Source: Chryseobacterium sp. G0201
Lineage (GTDB): Bacteria > Bacteroidota > Bacteroidia > Flavobacteriales > Weeksellaceae
Direction: 5' to 3'
DNA: 64,000 nucleotides
Assembly: GCF_003815655.1 (NCBI RefSeq)
Contig: NZ_CP033917.1
Span: 992,001 to 1,056,000 of the forward strand
A model generated the notes under the pieces. That model was not told where the DNA came from. It did not search any database and saw only the letters and a list, made by a program, of their open reading frames with translations. A program made the position numbers and the translations under genes. This document shows positions 16,693-26,307 of this stretch, one piece after another (positions within the stretch are counted from its first letter, which is position 1; each line of letters starts with the position of its first letter).

Positions 16693-18075
16693 TTAATAGG
16701 CATAAAATTCTATGCCCTCATAAACATATCCGCTAGGTCTTATACTTGATTTTGAATAATAATGATCTTTTCCATTCCAATATCTATAGATTGGGACTGT
16801 ATTTGGCTGTTGCGTCGCAAAAGCATTGAATTCTATCCCCTCATCCGAATATCCAGAATAATATCCAGGAGTTCTTGTATAATAATGATCCTTCCCATTC
16901 CAATATCTGTAAATTGGGATTGTATTAGGAGCTTTGTAAAGGAATGCATTAAACTCTATCCCTTCAAAGTTATATCCACTGTAATTTCCTGAAGTTCTTG
17001 TATAATAATGATCTGTCCCGTTAAAATACCTGTAAATAGGAATTGTTTTAAACTCAAGAAACACTTTATTATCAATTAAATATTGATCTACATACGCCTT
17101 CAGCTGAGCTTTTTTAGCAGGATCTTTCACCAAATCATAAATAAGAACCAAGCCATTACTTCCAAAATCAACTAAAACAGAATTGCTCGGATTAGAGCTA
17201 TTTTGCCAGTTTGAAATATTGATTTTAGGATTATTCTGATCTAAGTTCAATTCTCCCATTAGTCCTATTGCAGGATTCCCTCCTCTTGTTCTGTAAGATA
17301 ATTTTTTAGAATAATTTTGATTAGAACTTGAAGTATTTACATCATTCGTAACATCAACGTCAAAAATATCCTTCATCCCAGCTTTAATACCAACTCTAGC
17401 AGCATGATCACGACTTTGATTCATTGTTTCCGCTTGGAACATTATATCTAACTTAGCTCCTGTATAAATATCCAAAGCTACGTGAGTACCATAATCACTT
17501 ACAATCTGTTGTGGAGTTTTTGTCTGTAAATCTTGTGTAAATTCCGGAGTTAAGTAATCTCCCAACATATCAGTAGTTGCATTAAATCTTAATCTTTTTT
17601 GTTTGATCGTTAAATTATAGCTACCATAAATATATTTTGCATCATATTTATTAGTATTTGTAACCGCAGAATTAAAAGAAACAGAAAGCGTTTTCTTGAA
17701 TAAAGGAATTCCTGCTGTTGCATTTACTTTTGTAGATACCATTTTAGAATAAGTTTCCGCATTCTCTCCATATTCTTCTACATATTCCTGAGAAAAAGTA
17801 TTTTCACTGATCAATCTTGCGGTTTGTTCATTTTTAAAACGCTCAACATCAACAACCTGAAAACCAGCAGAATTAGCATTTGCATATTCTCCTGCAACAT
17901 CATAACCATGTCCTAAAATGTCGTAAATACCATCTCCAGCAGTTTTTCCAGATAACGAACGGTTAGAACTTCCGGCTTCGCCAGCAGTGATTTCATTATT
18001 TAGCTCATCAGTAGAACATGAAGCTAAAAATAGCATTAGAATAGCACTAATGCAAAATAGAATTTGTTTTTTCAT
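16693..18075 (-). CDS. MACPF-domain lipoprotein with three C-terminal 41-residue repeats
   Basis: This 460-residue protein starts at ATG 18075 with a lipoprotein signal peptide (LFLASC, Cys at about 20) and an acidic stretch after the Cys (STDELNNE) like surface-export signals in Bacteroidota. The membrane-attack-complex/perforin core is inferred from the signature SDYGTHVALDIYTGAKLD with YGTH at about 195-198. Residues about 345-460 hold three repeats of the form PIYRYWNGKDHYYT..SGY..EGIEFNAF, similar to DUF5648-like YRFYN modules. Relatives include the BSAP antimicrobial MACPF toxins of Bacteroidales. A minus -7 box lies at 18101-18108. Pore-forming and surface-binding roles are inference. 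Confidence 0.75.
   Translation of the reverse strand: MKKQILFCISAILMLFLASCSTDELNNEITAGEAGSSNRSLSGKTAGDGIYDILGHGYDVAGEYANANSAGFQVVDVERFKNEQTARLISENTFSQEYVEEYGENAETYSKMVSTKVNATAGIPLFKKTLSVSFNSAVTNTNKYDAKYIYGSYNLTIKQKRLRFNATTDMLGDYLTPEFTQDLQTKTPQQIVSDYGTHVALDIYTGAKLDIMFQAETMNQSRDHAARVGIKAGMKDIFDVDVTNDVNTSSSNQNYSKKLSYRTRGGNPAIGLMGELNLDQNNPKINISNWQNSSNPSNSVLVDFGSNGLVLIYDLVKDPAKKAQLKAYVDQYLIDNKVFLEFKTIPIYRYFNGTDHYYTRTSGNYSGYNFEGIEFNAFLYKAPNTIPIYRYWNGKDHYYTRTPGYYSGYSDEGIEFNAFATQQPNTVPIYRYWNGKDHYYSKSSIRPSGYVYEGIEFYAY
16696..17044 (-). repeat. Three tandem 123-bp repeats in the MACPF gene
   Basis: The motif AATAATGATC recurs at 16758, 16881 and 17004, exactly 123 bases apart, encoding the 41-residue IYRYWNG repeats. 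Copies 1 and 2 are nearly identical, the third (N-proximal) is more diverged. Confidence 0.85.
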
Positions 18076-18100
18076 GATAAAATAGTTTTTAAACTTGCGG

Positions 18101-18108
18101 CAAAGATA
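18101..18108 (-). promoter_or_regulatory. Candidate -7 box of the MACPF gene
   Basis: Minus-strand TATCTTTG, a perfect TAnnTTTG box, 25 bases before ATG 18075. No -33 TTTG at normal spacing was seen. Confidence 0.6.
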
Positions 18109-18242
18109 ATATTCCACATTGTGTGAAAAAATTAAATTAAAATGATAAAAATCACATAATAGAGAATTTTAAACAACCTTAACTCTCTATTAATAAACAA
18201 TTAATACTCAATAAATCAAAAAATATTTTAAAAAAACTCAAA

Positions 18243-18280
18243 AAAAAGGGCCAAATTATATACAATCTGACCCCCTTTTT
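18243..18280 (-). terminator. Terminator of the cupin gene
   Basis: AAAAAGGG (18243-18250) pairs with CCCTTTTT (18273-18280), and on the minus strand the stem is followed by a T tract. The stem is imperfect inside. Confidence 0.6.
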
Positions 18281-18297
18281 AAATTTATAGTTAAGCT

Positions 18298-18642
18298 TTA
18301 ACTTCTATCATACTCATCATCAATCCTCACAATATCATCTTCCCCGAAATAAGTTCCCGTCTGTACCTCAATGAAAACAACTGGGTTTTCAGAAAGATTC
18401 ATCATACGGTGTTTTGCACCCAAAGGGATGAAAATACTTTCACCATACTTAAGACTGATTTCTTTGTCATCCAATACAATCGTAGCATCACCTTCGATGA
18501 TCGTCCATTGCTCCTGTCTCTTGTGATGATACTGATAAGACAGTTTTTGTCCGGGGTTTACTTCTATTCTTTTTAATTTATAATTTGGCTCATCTGCCAA
18601 AACAAAATACTTTCCCCAAGGTCTTTCTCCGATTTCTAACAT
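18298..18642 (-). CDS. Small cupin, mannose-6-phosphate isomerase type II C-terminal-like
   Basis: This is a 114-residue single cupin. It starts MLEIGERPWGKYFVLADE and has the two cupin metal motifs: GQKLSYQYHHKRQEQWTI and GAKHRMMN. The sequence is close to the C-terminal mannose-6-phosphate isomerase domain of ManC/type II enzymes, here freestanding without the GDP-mannose pyrophosphorylase half. Free copies occur near surface polysaccharide genes, which fits the neighbouring glycan cluster. It could isomerise mannose-6-phosphate or only bind a sugar phosphate. A minus -7 box (18665-18672) lies 22 bases before the start. Confidence 0.8.
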   Translation of the reverse strand: MLEIGERPWGKYFVLADEPNYKLKRIEVNPGQKLSYQYHHKRQEQWTIIEGDATIVLDDKEISLKYGESIFIPLGAKHRMMNLSENPVVFIEVQTGTYFGEDDIVRIDDEYDRS

Positions 18643-18664
18643 GACTTACTTCTTATTATTTATA

Positions 18665-18672
18665 CAAATGTA
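18665..18672 (-). promoter_or_regulatory. Candidate -7 box of the cupin gene
   Basis: Minus-strand TACATTTG fits TAnnTTTG. Confidence 0.5.
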
Positions 18673-18736
18673 AATATTCAAATCAAAAAAGCCAATATCG
18701 AAAGCATTAAACATCATTAAAACACATAATTTTAAG

Positions 18737-18744
18737 TAAATTTG
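18737..18744 (+). promoter_or_regulatory. gltX: Candidate -7 box of gltX
   Basis: TAAATTTG fits TAnnTTTG and ends 19 bases before the gltX ATG. Confidence 0.55.
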
Positions 18745-18763
18745 CATCAAAATTTTAATTGAA

Positions 18764-20269
18764 ATGGAGAAAGTTAGAGTACGTTTTGCTCCAAGTCCTA
18801 CCGGACCTTTACATTTGGGAGGCGTAAGAACCGCATTATATGATTATCTTTTTGCTAAAAATCAAGGTGGCGAGTTTGTATTGAGAATTGAAGATACAGA
18901 TACTGCAAGATACGTAGAAGGAGCTGAAGAGTATATAGAAGAAGCATTAGAATGGTGCGGCATCATTCCTGACGAAAGTCCTAAAAAAGGAGGGAAATTT
19001 GCTCCATACAGACAGTCTGAAAGAAGAGATATCTACGACAGATATACAGAGCAGATCTTGAAAACAGACTATGCTTACATCGCTTTTGATACGGCTGAAG
19101 AATTAGACGCTGTTCGTGCTGAATATGAAGCTAAAGGTGATGTTTTCTCTTATGACAACAAAACAAGAAACCGTTTAAAAAATAGTCTTACCCTTTCTGA
19201 AGAGGAAGTTAAGAAATTATTGGACGAAAAAACTCCGTATGTTGTAAGATTTAAAATGCCGATCGACAGAACTTTGAATCTTGTAGATATCATCAGAGGA
19301 AATTCTTCCGTAAATACTAATACGTTAGACGATAAAGTTTTAGTTAAAAACGACGGAATGCCGACTTACCATTTCGCCAACATCATCGATGACCACGAAA
19401 TGGAAATTTCTCACGTGATCCGTGGTGAAGAATGGTTACCTTCTTTAGGTTTACACACTTTATTATATGAAGCAATGGGCTGGGAAGCTCCACAATTTGC
19501 GCACCTTTCTTTAATTTTAAAACCTGAAGGAAAAGGAAAATTAAGCAAAAGAGATGGAGATAAATTCGGATTCCCTGTATTTCCATTAGATTTCAAAGAT
19601 CCTGAGACTGGAAATATCTCCAAAGGGTACAGAGAAAACGGATATTTACCAGATGCATTCATTAACATGGTTGCATTATTGGGATGGTCGCCTGCAGATG
19701 ATAAAGAAATTTTACCTTTAGAAGAGATGATCAAAGAATTTGATCTTCATAAAGTACATAAAGCGGGTGCAAGATTTAGTAAAGAAAAATCAGAATGGTT
19801 TAATCACCAGTATATTCAATTAAAATCTGACGAAGAATTACTTCAAATTTTAAAAAAATCAGATTTAAATTTAAATATTGAAGACGAAAAATTGTTGAAA
19901 ATCATTCATCTGATGAAAGAAAGAGCAACTTTCCCGAAAGATATTTACGAAAACGGAAAATTTTTCTTCGACGCTCCAACTTCTTATGATGAAAAAGCAT
20001 CAAAAAAAGCTTGGAATGATGAAACTTCTGCTGTTTTAGGTGAATTGGCTACAACATTAGAAACTGCTGAATTTACTTCTGAAACATTAAAACAAGCAGT
20101 ACACGATTTCGCCGAAAACAAAGGTTTAGGAATGGGTAAAGTAATGATGCCACTCCGTTTAGCCTTGGTTGGAGAATTGAAGGGACCAGACGTTCCGGAC
20201 ATTTTAGAAATCATTGGAAAACAAGAAAGTATAGCAAGAATAAACAATGCTATAAATAATTTTAAATAG
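18764..20269 (+). CDS. gltX: Glutamyl-tRNA synthetase
   Basis: This 501-residue class I aminoacyl-tRNA synthetase charges tRNA-Glu. It has the HIGH-type motif [17 protein letters not shown] at residues about 11-27 and the KMSKS-type motif [12 protein letters not shown] at about 250. [18 protein letters not shown] and [10 protein letters not shown] are the glutamate and tRNA-acceptor signatures. Length is in the usual 460-510 range. accA follows after 49 bases, possibly in one transcript. Confidence 0.97.
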   Translation: MEKVRVRFAPSPTGPLHLGGVRTALYDYLFAKNQGGEFVLRIEDTDTARYVEGAEEYIEEALEWCGIIPDESPKKGGKFAPYRQSERRDIYDRYTEQILKTDYAYIAFDTAEELDAVRAEYEAKGDVFSYDNKTRNRLKNSLTLSEEEVKKLLDEKTPYVVRFKMPIDRTLNLVDIIRGNSSVNTNTLDDKVLVKNDGMPTYHFANIIDDHEMEISHVIRGEEWLPSLGLHTLLYEAMGWEAPQFAHLSLILKPEGKGKLSKRDGDKFGFPVFPLDFKDPETGNISKGYRENGYLPDAFINMVALLGWSPADDKEILPLEEMIKEFDLHKVHKAGARFSKEKSEWFNHQYIQLKSDEELLQILKKSDLNLNIEDEKLLKIIHLMKERATFPKDIYENGKFFFDAPTSYDEKASKKAWNDETSAVLGELATTLETAEFTSETLKQAVHDFAENKGLGMGKVMMPLRLALVGELKGPDVPDILEIIGKQESIARINNAINNFK

Positions 20270-20318
20270 AAATCCCATAATTTTTCATAAATTTGAAAGA
20301 TTTAATTTACTTCAAGAA

Positions 20319-21275
20319 ATGGAATATTTAAGTTTCGAACTTCCTATACAAGAATTGATGGAGCAATACCAGACATGTTCTTTGGTAGGAGAAGAAAGTG
20401 GTGTTGATGTAAAATTAGCATGCAGCCAGATTGAGGACAAGATCATAGAGAAGAAAAAAGAAATCTATTCTAATCTTACACCTTGGCAGAGAGTACAACT
20501 ATCCCGTCATCCGGATCGTCCATATACCCTTGATTATATCAACGGAATGGTAGATAAAGGAAGTTTCCTTGAGCTTCACGGAGACAGAAACTTTGCAGAT
20601 GATCCTGCAATGATCGGTGGTTTAGCGACTCTTGACGGTCAAAAAGTAATGATCATCGGAACTCAAAAAGGAAGAACAACTAAAGAAAGACAACACAGAA
20701 GATTTGGAATGCCAAATCCTGAAGGATACAGAAAAGCTTTACGACTAATGAAGCTTGCTGAAAAATTCCAGATTCCTGTGGTTACTTTGGTTGATACTCC
20801 GGGAGCTTATCCGGGATTGGAAGCTGAAGAAAGAGGTCAGGGAGAGGCTATTGCAAGAAACATTTTCACAATGGTTCAGCTGAAAACTCCGATATTTACG
20901 TATATCATTGGTGAAGGAGCAAGTGGTGGAGCATTAGGAATCGGTGTTGGAAACAAAGTTTACATGTTGGAAAACACTTGGTACACAGTAATTGCACCGG
21001 AAAGTTGTTCTTCTATCTTATGGAGAAACTGGGATCACAAAGAAGATGCTGCCAATGCATTGAATCTGACTCCAAAAGATGCCTTAAGAGAAAAGTTTAT
21101 TGACGGAATCATTGAAGAACCGCTTGGAGGAGCTCATTATGATCCTGCAGCGACTTATCAGAATCTGAAAACTTCAATTTTACAAAACATCAAGGCTTTT
21201 TCTAAATTTACAGGACAAGAACTTGAAACCCAAAGACAAGACAAATTTATTGCAATGGGGCAATATAAAGGATAA
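20319..21275 (+). CDS. accA: Acetyl-CoA carboxylase carboxyltransferase, alpha subunit
   Basis: This 318-residue crotonase-fold protein forms, with AccD, the carboxyltransferase that moves CO2 from biotinyl-AccB to acetyl-CoA. Diagnostic blocks are [53 protein letters not shown] and [14 protein letters not shown]. Length equals the E. coli protein (319). accBC are at 5.8-7.8 kb and accD is not in the window, so the four acc genes are dispersed. A strong palindromic terminator follows. Confidence 0.97.
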   Translation: MEYLSFELPIQELMEQYQTCSLVGEESGVDVKLACSQIEDKIIEKKKEIYSNLTPWQRVQLSRHPDRPYTLDYINGMVDKGSFLELHGDRNFADDPAMIGGLATLDGQKVMIIGTQKGRTTKERQHRRFGMPNPEGYRKALRLMKLAEKFQIPVVTLVDTPGAYPGLEAEERGQGEAIARNIFTMVQLKTPIFTYIIGEGASGGALGIGVGNKVYMLENTWYTVIAPESCSSILWRNWDHKEDAANALNLTPKDALREKFIDGIIEEPLGGAHYDPAATYQNLKTSILQNIKAFSKFTGQELETQRQDKFIAMGQYKG

Positions 21276-21280
21276 AACAA

Positions 21281-21314
21281 AAAACGGTTGAGAAATTTCT
21301 CAACCGTTTTTTAT
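21281..21314. terminator. Bidirectional terminator between accA and the convergent gene
   Basis: AAAACGGTTGAGAAA (21281-21295) and TTTCTCAACCGTTTT (21296-21310) form a perfect 15-bp stem with A and T runs on both sides, so it can end both facing transcripts. Confidence 0.9.
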
Positions 21315-21335
21315 TTCGTTTATAATTAAATATTA

Positions 21336-22046
21336 TCAATCTTCCCTAAGATTCAATTCGATCTCAATATCTTTATTAATTCTTTTCAGTGAAGAATATT
21401 TTGCGTCACAAACCATGGTTGTTAAAATATATTCTCCTTTATCCACTAAAAGATAATTCTGGCTTTTAGCAGGCACATCCAAATTATAATATTTTTTCCC
21501 ACTTATTTTTACAATTAAATTACATTTAGATCTGTTTTTAATATTAATATAAGCTTCCTTATCCATCGGATCATTATTGAACATGTGCGTTAACATCGCT
21601 GCTGTTTTCTTATTTTTTTCGCTTGGCTCTGCATTTTTATTTGTACTTGCTGCACTTGCATAATTTACCGTTTTATTTGGTGTTGCAACAGTCTTGTTAT
21701 TTGCATTGGAAGCAATTGTTTTAGAATTGTTTAATTCGTTATTATTAACAATTTTTTCAACTTTTTCTTTACTAAGAGGTTTTATTACGGGTTTTGCTTC
21801 CGGAGAATTATCCGCCATTATGAGTTCTATCAATTTCTTTTTGAAATAATCCGTTTTGGCATGTCCCGGATTTTGCTTTAAAAATCCTGCAATTATTCGG
21901 GCTTCTTTTGTACTTTCGGCATCGTTTTCTGTATAGATGATCAAGGTTTCTTTTTCTACAATAGCCTTAGATTTGCCTTTTTTCTTCTTTTGGGAAAAAC
22001 CAAGAGTAAAAACGCATAAAAATATGAGGAGAAATATTTTTTTCAT
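21336..22046 (-). CDS. Secreted protein of a small repeated family (member 1)
   Basis: This 236-residue protein has a signal peptide (MKKIFLLIFLCVFTLGFSQ) and no named function recognised. Its C-terminal domain, KNRSKCNLIVKISGKKYYNL followed by VPAKSQNYLLVDKGEY and ends VCDAKYSS, recurs in the products at 33780, 35518 and 36189, with a conserved Cys in (S/D)(K/D)C(N)(L/I)(I) and another in VC. It may be the family now labelled DUF6759 (from memory, uncertain). A preceding MFNNDPMDKEA motif also recurs. Periplasmic or surface location is likely. It faces accA across a shared terminator. Confidence 0.6.
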   Translation of the reverse strand: MKKIFLLIFLCVFTLGFSQKKKKGKSKAIVEKETLIIYTENDAESTKEARIIAGFLKQNPGHAKTDYFKKKLIELIMADNSPEAKPVIKPLSKEKVEKIVNNNELNNSKTIASNANNKTVATPNKTVNYASAASTNKNAEPSEKNKKTAAMLTHMFNNDPMDKEAYINIKNRSKCNLIVKISGKKYYNLDVPAKSQNYLLVDKGEYILTTMVCDAKYSSLKRINKDIEIELNLRED

Positions 22047-22121
22047 TAACTAAGCATTTAAAATTTTATTAAATATACAAATAACGCAAAAAGTCATTTT
22101 TTAGTTTATCATTAAAATCAT

Positions 22122-22129
22122 TATCTTTG
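22122..22129 (+). promoter_or_regulatory. tsf: Candidate -7 box of tsf
   Basis: TATCTTTG, a perfect TAnnTTTG box, 64 bases before the tsf ATG, giving a leader of about 57 bases. It shows that tsf is transcribed separately from rpsB. Confidence 0.6.
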
Positions 22130-22193
22130 CACTGCTCTAAAAATAAGCTAAAAAAATCAATACTAATCTTACAATAAAAAAATAATAGATATT

Positions 22194-23021
22194 ATGTCTT
22201 ATACACCAGCTGCTGCAGACGTAGCAAAATTGAGAAACATTACAGGTGCAGGTATGATGGACTGCAAGAAAGCTTTAGTTGAAGCTGAAGGAGATTTCGA
22301 CAAAGCGATCGACATCCTTAGAAAAAAAGGACAGAAAGTTGCTGCTAACAGAGCTGACAGAGAGTCTGCTGAAGGTGCAGTTATCGCTAGAGTAAACGAA
22401 GATAACACATTAGGTGCTATTATTTCTTTAAACTGTGAAACTGATTTCGTTGCTAAAAACGAAGCGTTCATCGAGCTTGCTTACGAATTGGCTGAAATGG
22501 CTATCGTTGCTGCTACTAAAGAAGAGCTTTTAGCTACAGATTTCCACGGAATGACTGTTGCTGAAAAATTAATCGAGCAAACAGGTGTTATCGGTGAAAA
22601 AATCGAGATCGGTACTTTCGAAAGATTAGACGGTCCTTTCGTAGGAGCTTACATCCACGCTGGAAACAAAATCGCTGCAATCACTTCTCTTTCTGCAAAA
22701 GCAGACGGGGCTGAAGAGGCTGCTAAAGCTGTTTCTATGCAGGTTGCTGCTATGAACCCTATCGCTCTTGACGAAAATGCGGTTTCTCAGGAAACTATCG
22801 ATAAAGAATTAGAAATCGAAAGACACAAACTTACTGAAGAAGGTAAGCCTGCAAACATCATCGAGAATATCTTGAAAGGTAAAATGCAGAGATTCTACAA
22901 AGACAACACTTTAGTACACCAAGATTTCATTAAAGACAGCAGTATTTCTGTTGCTGATTATGTAAAATCTGTAAACGGAGATCTTAAAGTAACAGGATTT
23001 GTAAGAGTAAGCTTAGCTTAA
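22194..23021 (+). CDS. tsf: Translation elongation factor Ts
   Basis: This 275-residue factor recycles EF-Tu by releasing GDP. It shows the N-terminal UBA-like KLRNITGAGMMDCKKAL and the signature NCETDFVAKNEAF. Length fits the 270-300 usual range. In most bacteria tsf follows rpsB in one operon; here rpsB is 13.7 kb away on the other strand, and tsf has its own promoter and terminator. Confidence 0.97.
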   Translation: MSYTPAAADVAKLRNITGAGMMDCKKALVEAEGDFDKAIDILRKKGQKVAANRADRESAEGAVIARVNEDNTLGAIISLNCETDFVAKNEAFIELAYELAEMAIVAATKEELLATDFHGMTVAEKLIEQTGVIGEKIEIGTFERLDGPFVGAYIHAGNKIAAITSLSAKADGAEEAAKAVSMQVAAMNPIALDENAVSQETIDKELEIERHKLTEEGKPANIIENILKGKMQRFYKDNTLVHQDFIKDSSISVADYVKSVNGDLKVTGFVRVSLA

Positions 23022-23044
23022 TCAATCTTTCAAAGAAAAATAAT

Positions 23045-23077
23045 AATCCCGGTGAATTTTTTCATCGGGATTTTTTT
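23045..23077 (+). terminator. Terminator of tsf
   Basis: AATCCCGGTGAA (23045-23056) pairs with TTCATCGGGATT (23061-23072), then a T run to 23077. Confidence 0.85.
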
Positions 23078-23302
23078 GTGCCCTATTTATAACAAAACCA
23101 AAAATCATCAGACTGAAATTATATCTGGGACGGAAGGGGCAACGGAAGAACTCTTCCTACAGGGACATATTGGTATATTTTAAAATGGATCTAGCCAGAT
23201 ACAAAATTACCCGTTTCATATTCTGGATGGATTTTAATCAAGAATCGCGAATAATTTAACAATTTTCTTTAAATTTTACTAACAATATCTCAAATATTAT
23301 TT

Positions 23303-23310
23303 TAAATTTG
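23303..23310 (+). promoter_or_regulatory. -7 box of the first T9SS array gene
   Basis: TAAATTTG, 24 bases before ATG 23335. The leader contains ATCCTAATTCCA, which recurs before the second gene. Confidence 0.6.
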
Positions 23311-23334
23311 TAGAAATCCTAATTCCACTTTTAT

Positions 23335-26181
23335 ATGAAAAGATTTCTACTTAGTCTAGTATTAGTTTTTTTTACAATTAATACGCTCTTTGCACAAAGA
23401 GATACAGAACATTGGTTTGCCCCAATGATGAATCGAACCGGTCTATCTGGAGGAGCCAATGGTCAGTCTATATATTTTTCTACTGATTCTGTAACACCAT
23501 TTCCGGTAGAAATTTATAACAATAATGTTGTTATTGGTACCGTTACAATCAGTAAAGGAGATCCAAAGATTTTTGTGATCCCTGTGACTCCTTCTACATC
23601 TGTATCAGCTATTGTAACAACATCACAAACAGACCTTTTTACGCCTATTACAAAAGGAATTTATACAAAAGGAACAAAACCATACTATGCGAATCTTAGA
23701 TTCTCAGTTACGAGTCACGGTGAGATTTTAACCTCTAAAGGAAAAGCCGGTATTGGTAAGAAATTTTATGCAGCTGCAGCTCCAATTACTGATTTAGGTG
23801 GTGGCTCTATCTACAACTTTATGGCAGGTATATTGGCAACTGAAGACAATACTGTTGTTACGGTTTCAGGATATTCAACTTCTGTTACATTTTCCAACGG
23901 GACAACTGGTCTTACCAATCCTACCATGACTTTCTCATTAAACAAAGGACAATCTTATATTATTGAAGGAAGAGGAAATCTGGCAGGTAACCAAACAGGA
24001 TTCATTGGTGCAAAAATAGAATCAACCAAACCAATTTCTTTAACAAACGGTAACTTTAACGGGCAGTTTTCTTTAGGTTCTGTTGGAGGAAGTTCAGATA
24101 TTATTATGGATCAGTCTGTACCGGTAGACAGATTAGGAAATGAATTCGTTCTAGTAAAAGGAAACGGAAATATTGATATCAAAGTAGAAGACGCATTAAT
24201 TATTGCGACAGAAGATAATACCGAAATCTATGTTAATAACAGTACAACTCCTGTAGCTACTATTAATGAAGGAGGATATTACAGAGTTAATGCTATATCA
24301 AATACAAATTATATTGATCAGGGTAACGGGCATTTCAATATGTACATTAGAACAAGTAAAAATGTATACGTTTACCAACTTCTGGCAGGTCTTGCAACGA
24401 GTATTGCAACATTAGGATATAACTATATTCCACCATTGAATTGCTTTTTACCTAGAAAAATTGATGAAATTGCATTTATTAATGACCTTAACGGAAGTGC
24501 AAATGATATTAAACTTAATATCTTAACAGAAACCGGAGCCGTTGTTACAGTAAACGGAGGATCTCCAACAGCTGCACAAGGACCTTATCCTGTTTTGGGA
24601 ACAACTTCTTGGGTATCCTACTCTATTCCCGGATTATCAGGAAACGTAACAGTAACATCTACCAAAGCCGTTACCGCAGGTATCGCCGGAGGAAGTGGAG
24701 CCGTAGGTTATGGTGGATATTTTGCAGGATTCTCTTCAATCCCTGTTATTGCAAAAAAATCAGGAGAATGTGCTCCAGGTATTATTTTGGAAGTTGATGA
24801 TGGTTTTGAAACTTACCAATGGTTCAGAGAAGGAATTCTTATTCCAGGAGCAACATCCAGTACTTATGCCCCTACTCAATCAGGAAATTATACGGTAAAA
24901 GTAACAATGGGAACATGTCCTCCTGTTACGACACCAATATATAAAGTATATTCTTGTGTTAAAAATACAACTGTAAATGTAAATGCCTGTGCTACAAAAA
25001 TTATAACTCCAACATTTTCAGGTTCAACACAAACTCCAGTTCCGAGCACTGTGACAATTACAACACAGCCTACTCATGGAACAGCTGTTGTAAATCCTGC
25101 AACGGGTATAATTACTTATAATCCTACAGCTGGATATACAGGAGCAGACGTTATCGTTTATAAATTCTGCGGTAATGGTACTGAATTTATAGATTGTGAA
25201 ATTGTAACTGTGAACTTAACCGTAGTTCCGTTTATTGTAAAAGATGCTAAACTAGAAGCATGTCAATATGAAGACAAAGCGTTTTTTGATCTTACAAAAG
25301 CAAATGTTATTGATATATTAACAGTAACTAAAAAATACTATCCTACATTGGCAGATCTTAACGCCAATACAAACCAAATCATGGATCCTACGAACTATGG
25401 TTCTGCAGGAGGATTTGTATATGTAAAAATAACAAGTAATGAAGGTTGTACAGCAAATGCAAAAATTGAATTAATTGCAAAACCTATCAAAAAATCTCCA
25501 ATTCTTGTTGACAAATATATCTGTATTGATTCAAGAACAAATCTGGAGGCAGGTCCTGGATATGATTCTTACCTATGGAGCACAGGTGCAACTACATCAG
25601 GTATCCAAGGAGTTGGTGTTGGAGAATACACAGTAGTTCTTGGAAAGAACGGATGTTTCGTTACACAGGTAGTAAGAGTTAATAAAACCGTAGATCCTGT
25701 TATTAAAGAAATCGAAATCACAAACAATACAGCAACAGTAAATGTCATCGGAGGAACTCCACCGTACAAATATTCTGTAGACGGAACTTCTAACTGGCAG
25801 GATTCTAATGTATTCACAGATCTTTCAAGAGGTCAGCATACATTCTATGTAAAAGATTCTAATAACTGTACACCTATTTCTGTTGAAATTACTGTACCTA
25901 ACTTATTAAATGCTATTACGCCAAACGGAGATAACAAAAATGATTATATTGATTATAGCGAATTAGCTTACAAAGGAAATCTAAGCTTTGTTATCTATGA
26001 CAGATACGGCAATAAGATATTCACAGGTGATAAGTTTAATAACTACCGATGGGATGGTAAGCATTTCGACAAGAAAATCTTAACCGGAACATACTGGTTC
26101 CACATCAACTGGAATGAACCAAATAAAGAAAAGACTCCAATAAAATACACAGGTTGGATTCTTGTAAAAAATAGAGAATAA
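23335..26181 (+). CDS. T9SS type B surface protein (IgGFc-binding-like, SprB repeat), copy 1
   Basis: This 948-residue protein has a signal peptide (MKRFLLSLVLVFFTINTLFA), an N-terminal domain beginning EHWFAPMMNRTG that resembles IgGFc-binding N-terminal domains, then GYFAGFSSIP, an Ig-like segment (YQWFREGILIPGATSSTY), a cadherin-like TQPTHGTAVV repeat, a SprB-type repeat (GGTPPYKYSVDGTSNWQDS) and a C-terminal gliding-associated sorting domain (TPNGDNKNDYID ... FVIYDRYGNKIF ... GTYWFHINW). This is a type B T9SS substrate for the outer surface. It is the first of three tandem homologs, with its own promoter and terminator. Adhesion is inferred. Confidence 0.85.
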   Translation: MKRFLLSLVLVFFTINTLFAQRDTEHWFAPMMNRTGLSGGANGQSIYFSTDSVTPFPVEIYNNNVVIGTVTISKGDPKIFVIPVTPSTSVSAIVTTSQTDLFTPITKGIYTKGTKPYYANLRFSVTSHGEILTSKGKAGIGKKFYAAAAPITDLGGGSIYNFMAGILATEDNTVVTVSGYSTSVTFSNGTTGLTNPTMTFSLNKGQSYIIEGRGNLAGNQTGFIGAKIESTKPISLTNGNFNGQFSLGSVGGSSDIIMDQSVPVDRLGNEFVLVKGNGNIDIKVEDALIIATEDNTEIYVNNSTTPVATINEGGYYRVNAISNTNYIDQGNGHFNMYIRTSKNVYVYQLLAGLATSIATLGYNYIPPLNCFLPRKIDEIAFINDLNGSANDIKLNILTETGAVVTVNGGSPTAAQGPYPVLGTTSWVSYSIPGLSGNVTVTSTKAVTAGIAGGSGAVGYGGYFAGFSSIPVIAKKSGECAPGIILEVDDGFETYQWFREGILIPGATSSTYAPTQSGNYTVKVTMGTCPPVTTPIYKVYSCVKNTTVNVNACATKIITPTFSGSTQTPVPSTVTITTQPTHGTAVVNPATGIITYNPTAGYTGADVIVYKFCGNGTEFIDCEIVTVNLTVVPFIVKDAKLEACQYEDKAFFDLTKANVIDILTVTKKYYPTLADLNANTNQIMDPTNYGSAGGFVYVKITSNEGCTANAKIELIAKPIKKSPILVDKYICIDSRTNLEAGPGYDSYLWSTGATTSGIQGVGVGEYTVVLGKNGCFVTQVVRVNKTVDPVIKEIEITNNTATVNVIGGTPPYKYSVDGTSNWQDSNVFTDLSRGQHTFYVKDSNNCTPISVEITVPNLLNAITPNGDNKNDYIDYSELAYKGNLSFVIYDRYGNKIFTGDKFNNYRWDGKHFDKKILTGTYWFHINWNEPNKEKTPIKYTGWILVKNRE

Positions 26182-26194
26182 CAAATTACTTTTT

Positions 26195-26223
26195 AAACCA
26201 CGATTTTAAAATCGTGGTTTTTT
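26195..26223 (+). terminator. Terminator of T9SS array gene 1
   Basis: AAACCACGATTTT (26195-26207) and AAAATCGTGGTTT (26208-26220) form a perfect palindrome with a T tail. The stem recurs almost unchanged after the second gene. Confidence 0.9.
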
Positions 26224-26279
26224 AATGCTATAAACCTTCATTTTAAACAATATTTTCAATACATATTAAAATATTCTGT

Positions 26280-26287
26280 TATTTTTG
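26280..26287 (+). promoter_or_regulatory. -7 box of the second T9SS array gene
   Basis: TATTTTTG, 20 bases before ATG 26308, followed by the leader motif ATCCTAATTCCA shared with the first gene. Confidence 0.6.
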
Positions 26288-26307
26288 CAAGATCCTAATT
26301 CCAGTTT

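Larger units (their letters stand above)
23022..23334. other. Intergenic region between tsf and the T9SS array
   Basis: Apart from the tsf terminator at its left end and the -7 box of the first array gene at its right end, the 150 bases from about 23090 hold no gene or clear hairpin that I could see. A GC-richer patch near 23125-23162 stands out from the AT-rich surroundings but matches nothing recognised. Confidence 0.5.
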
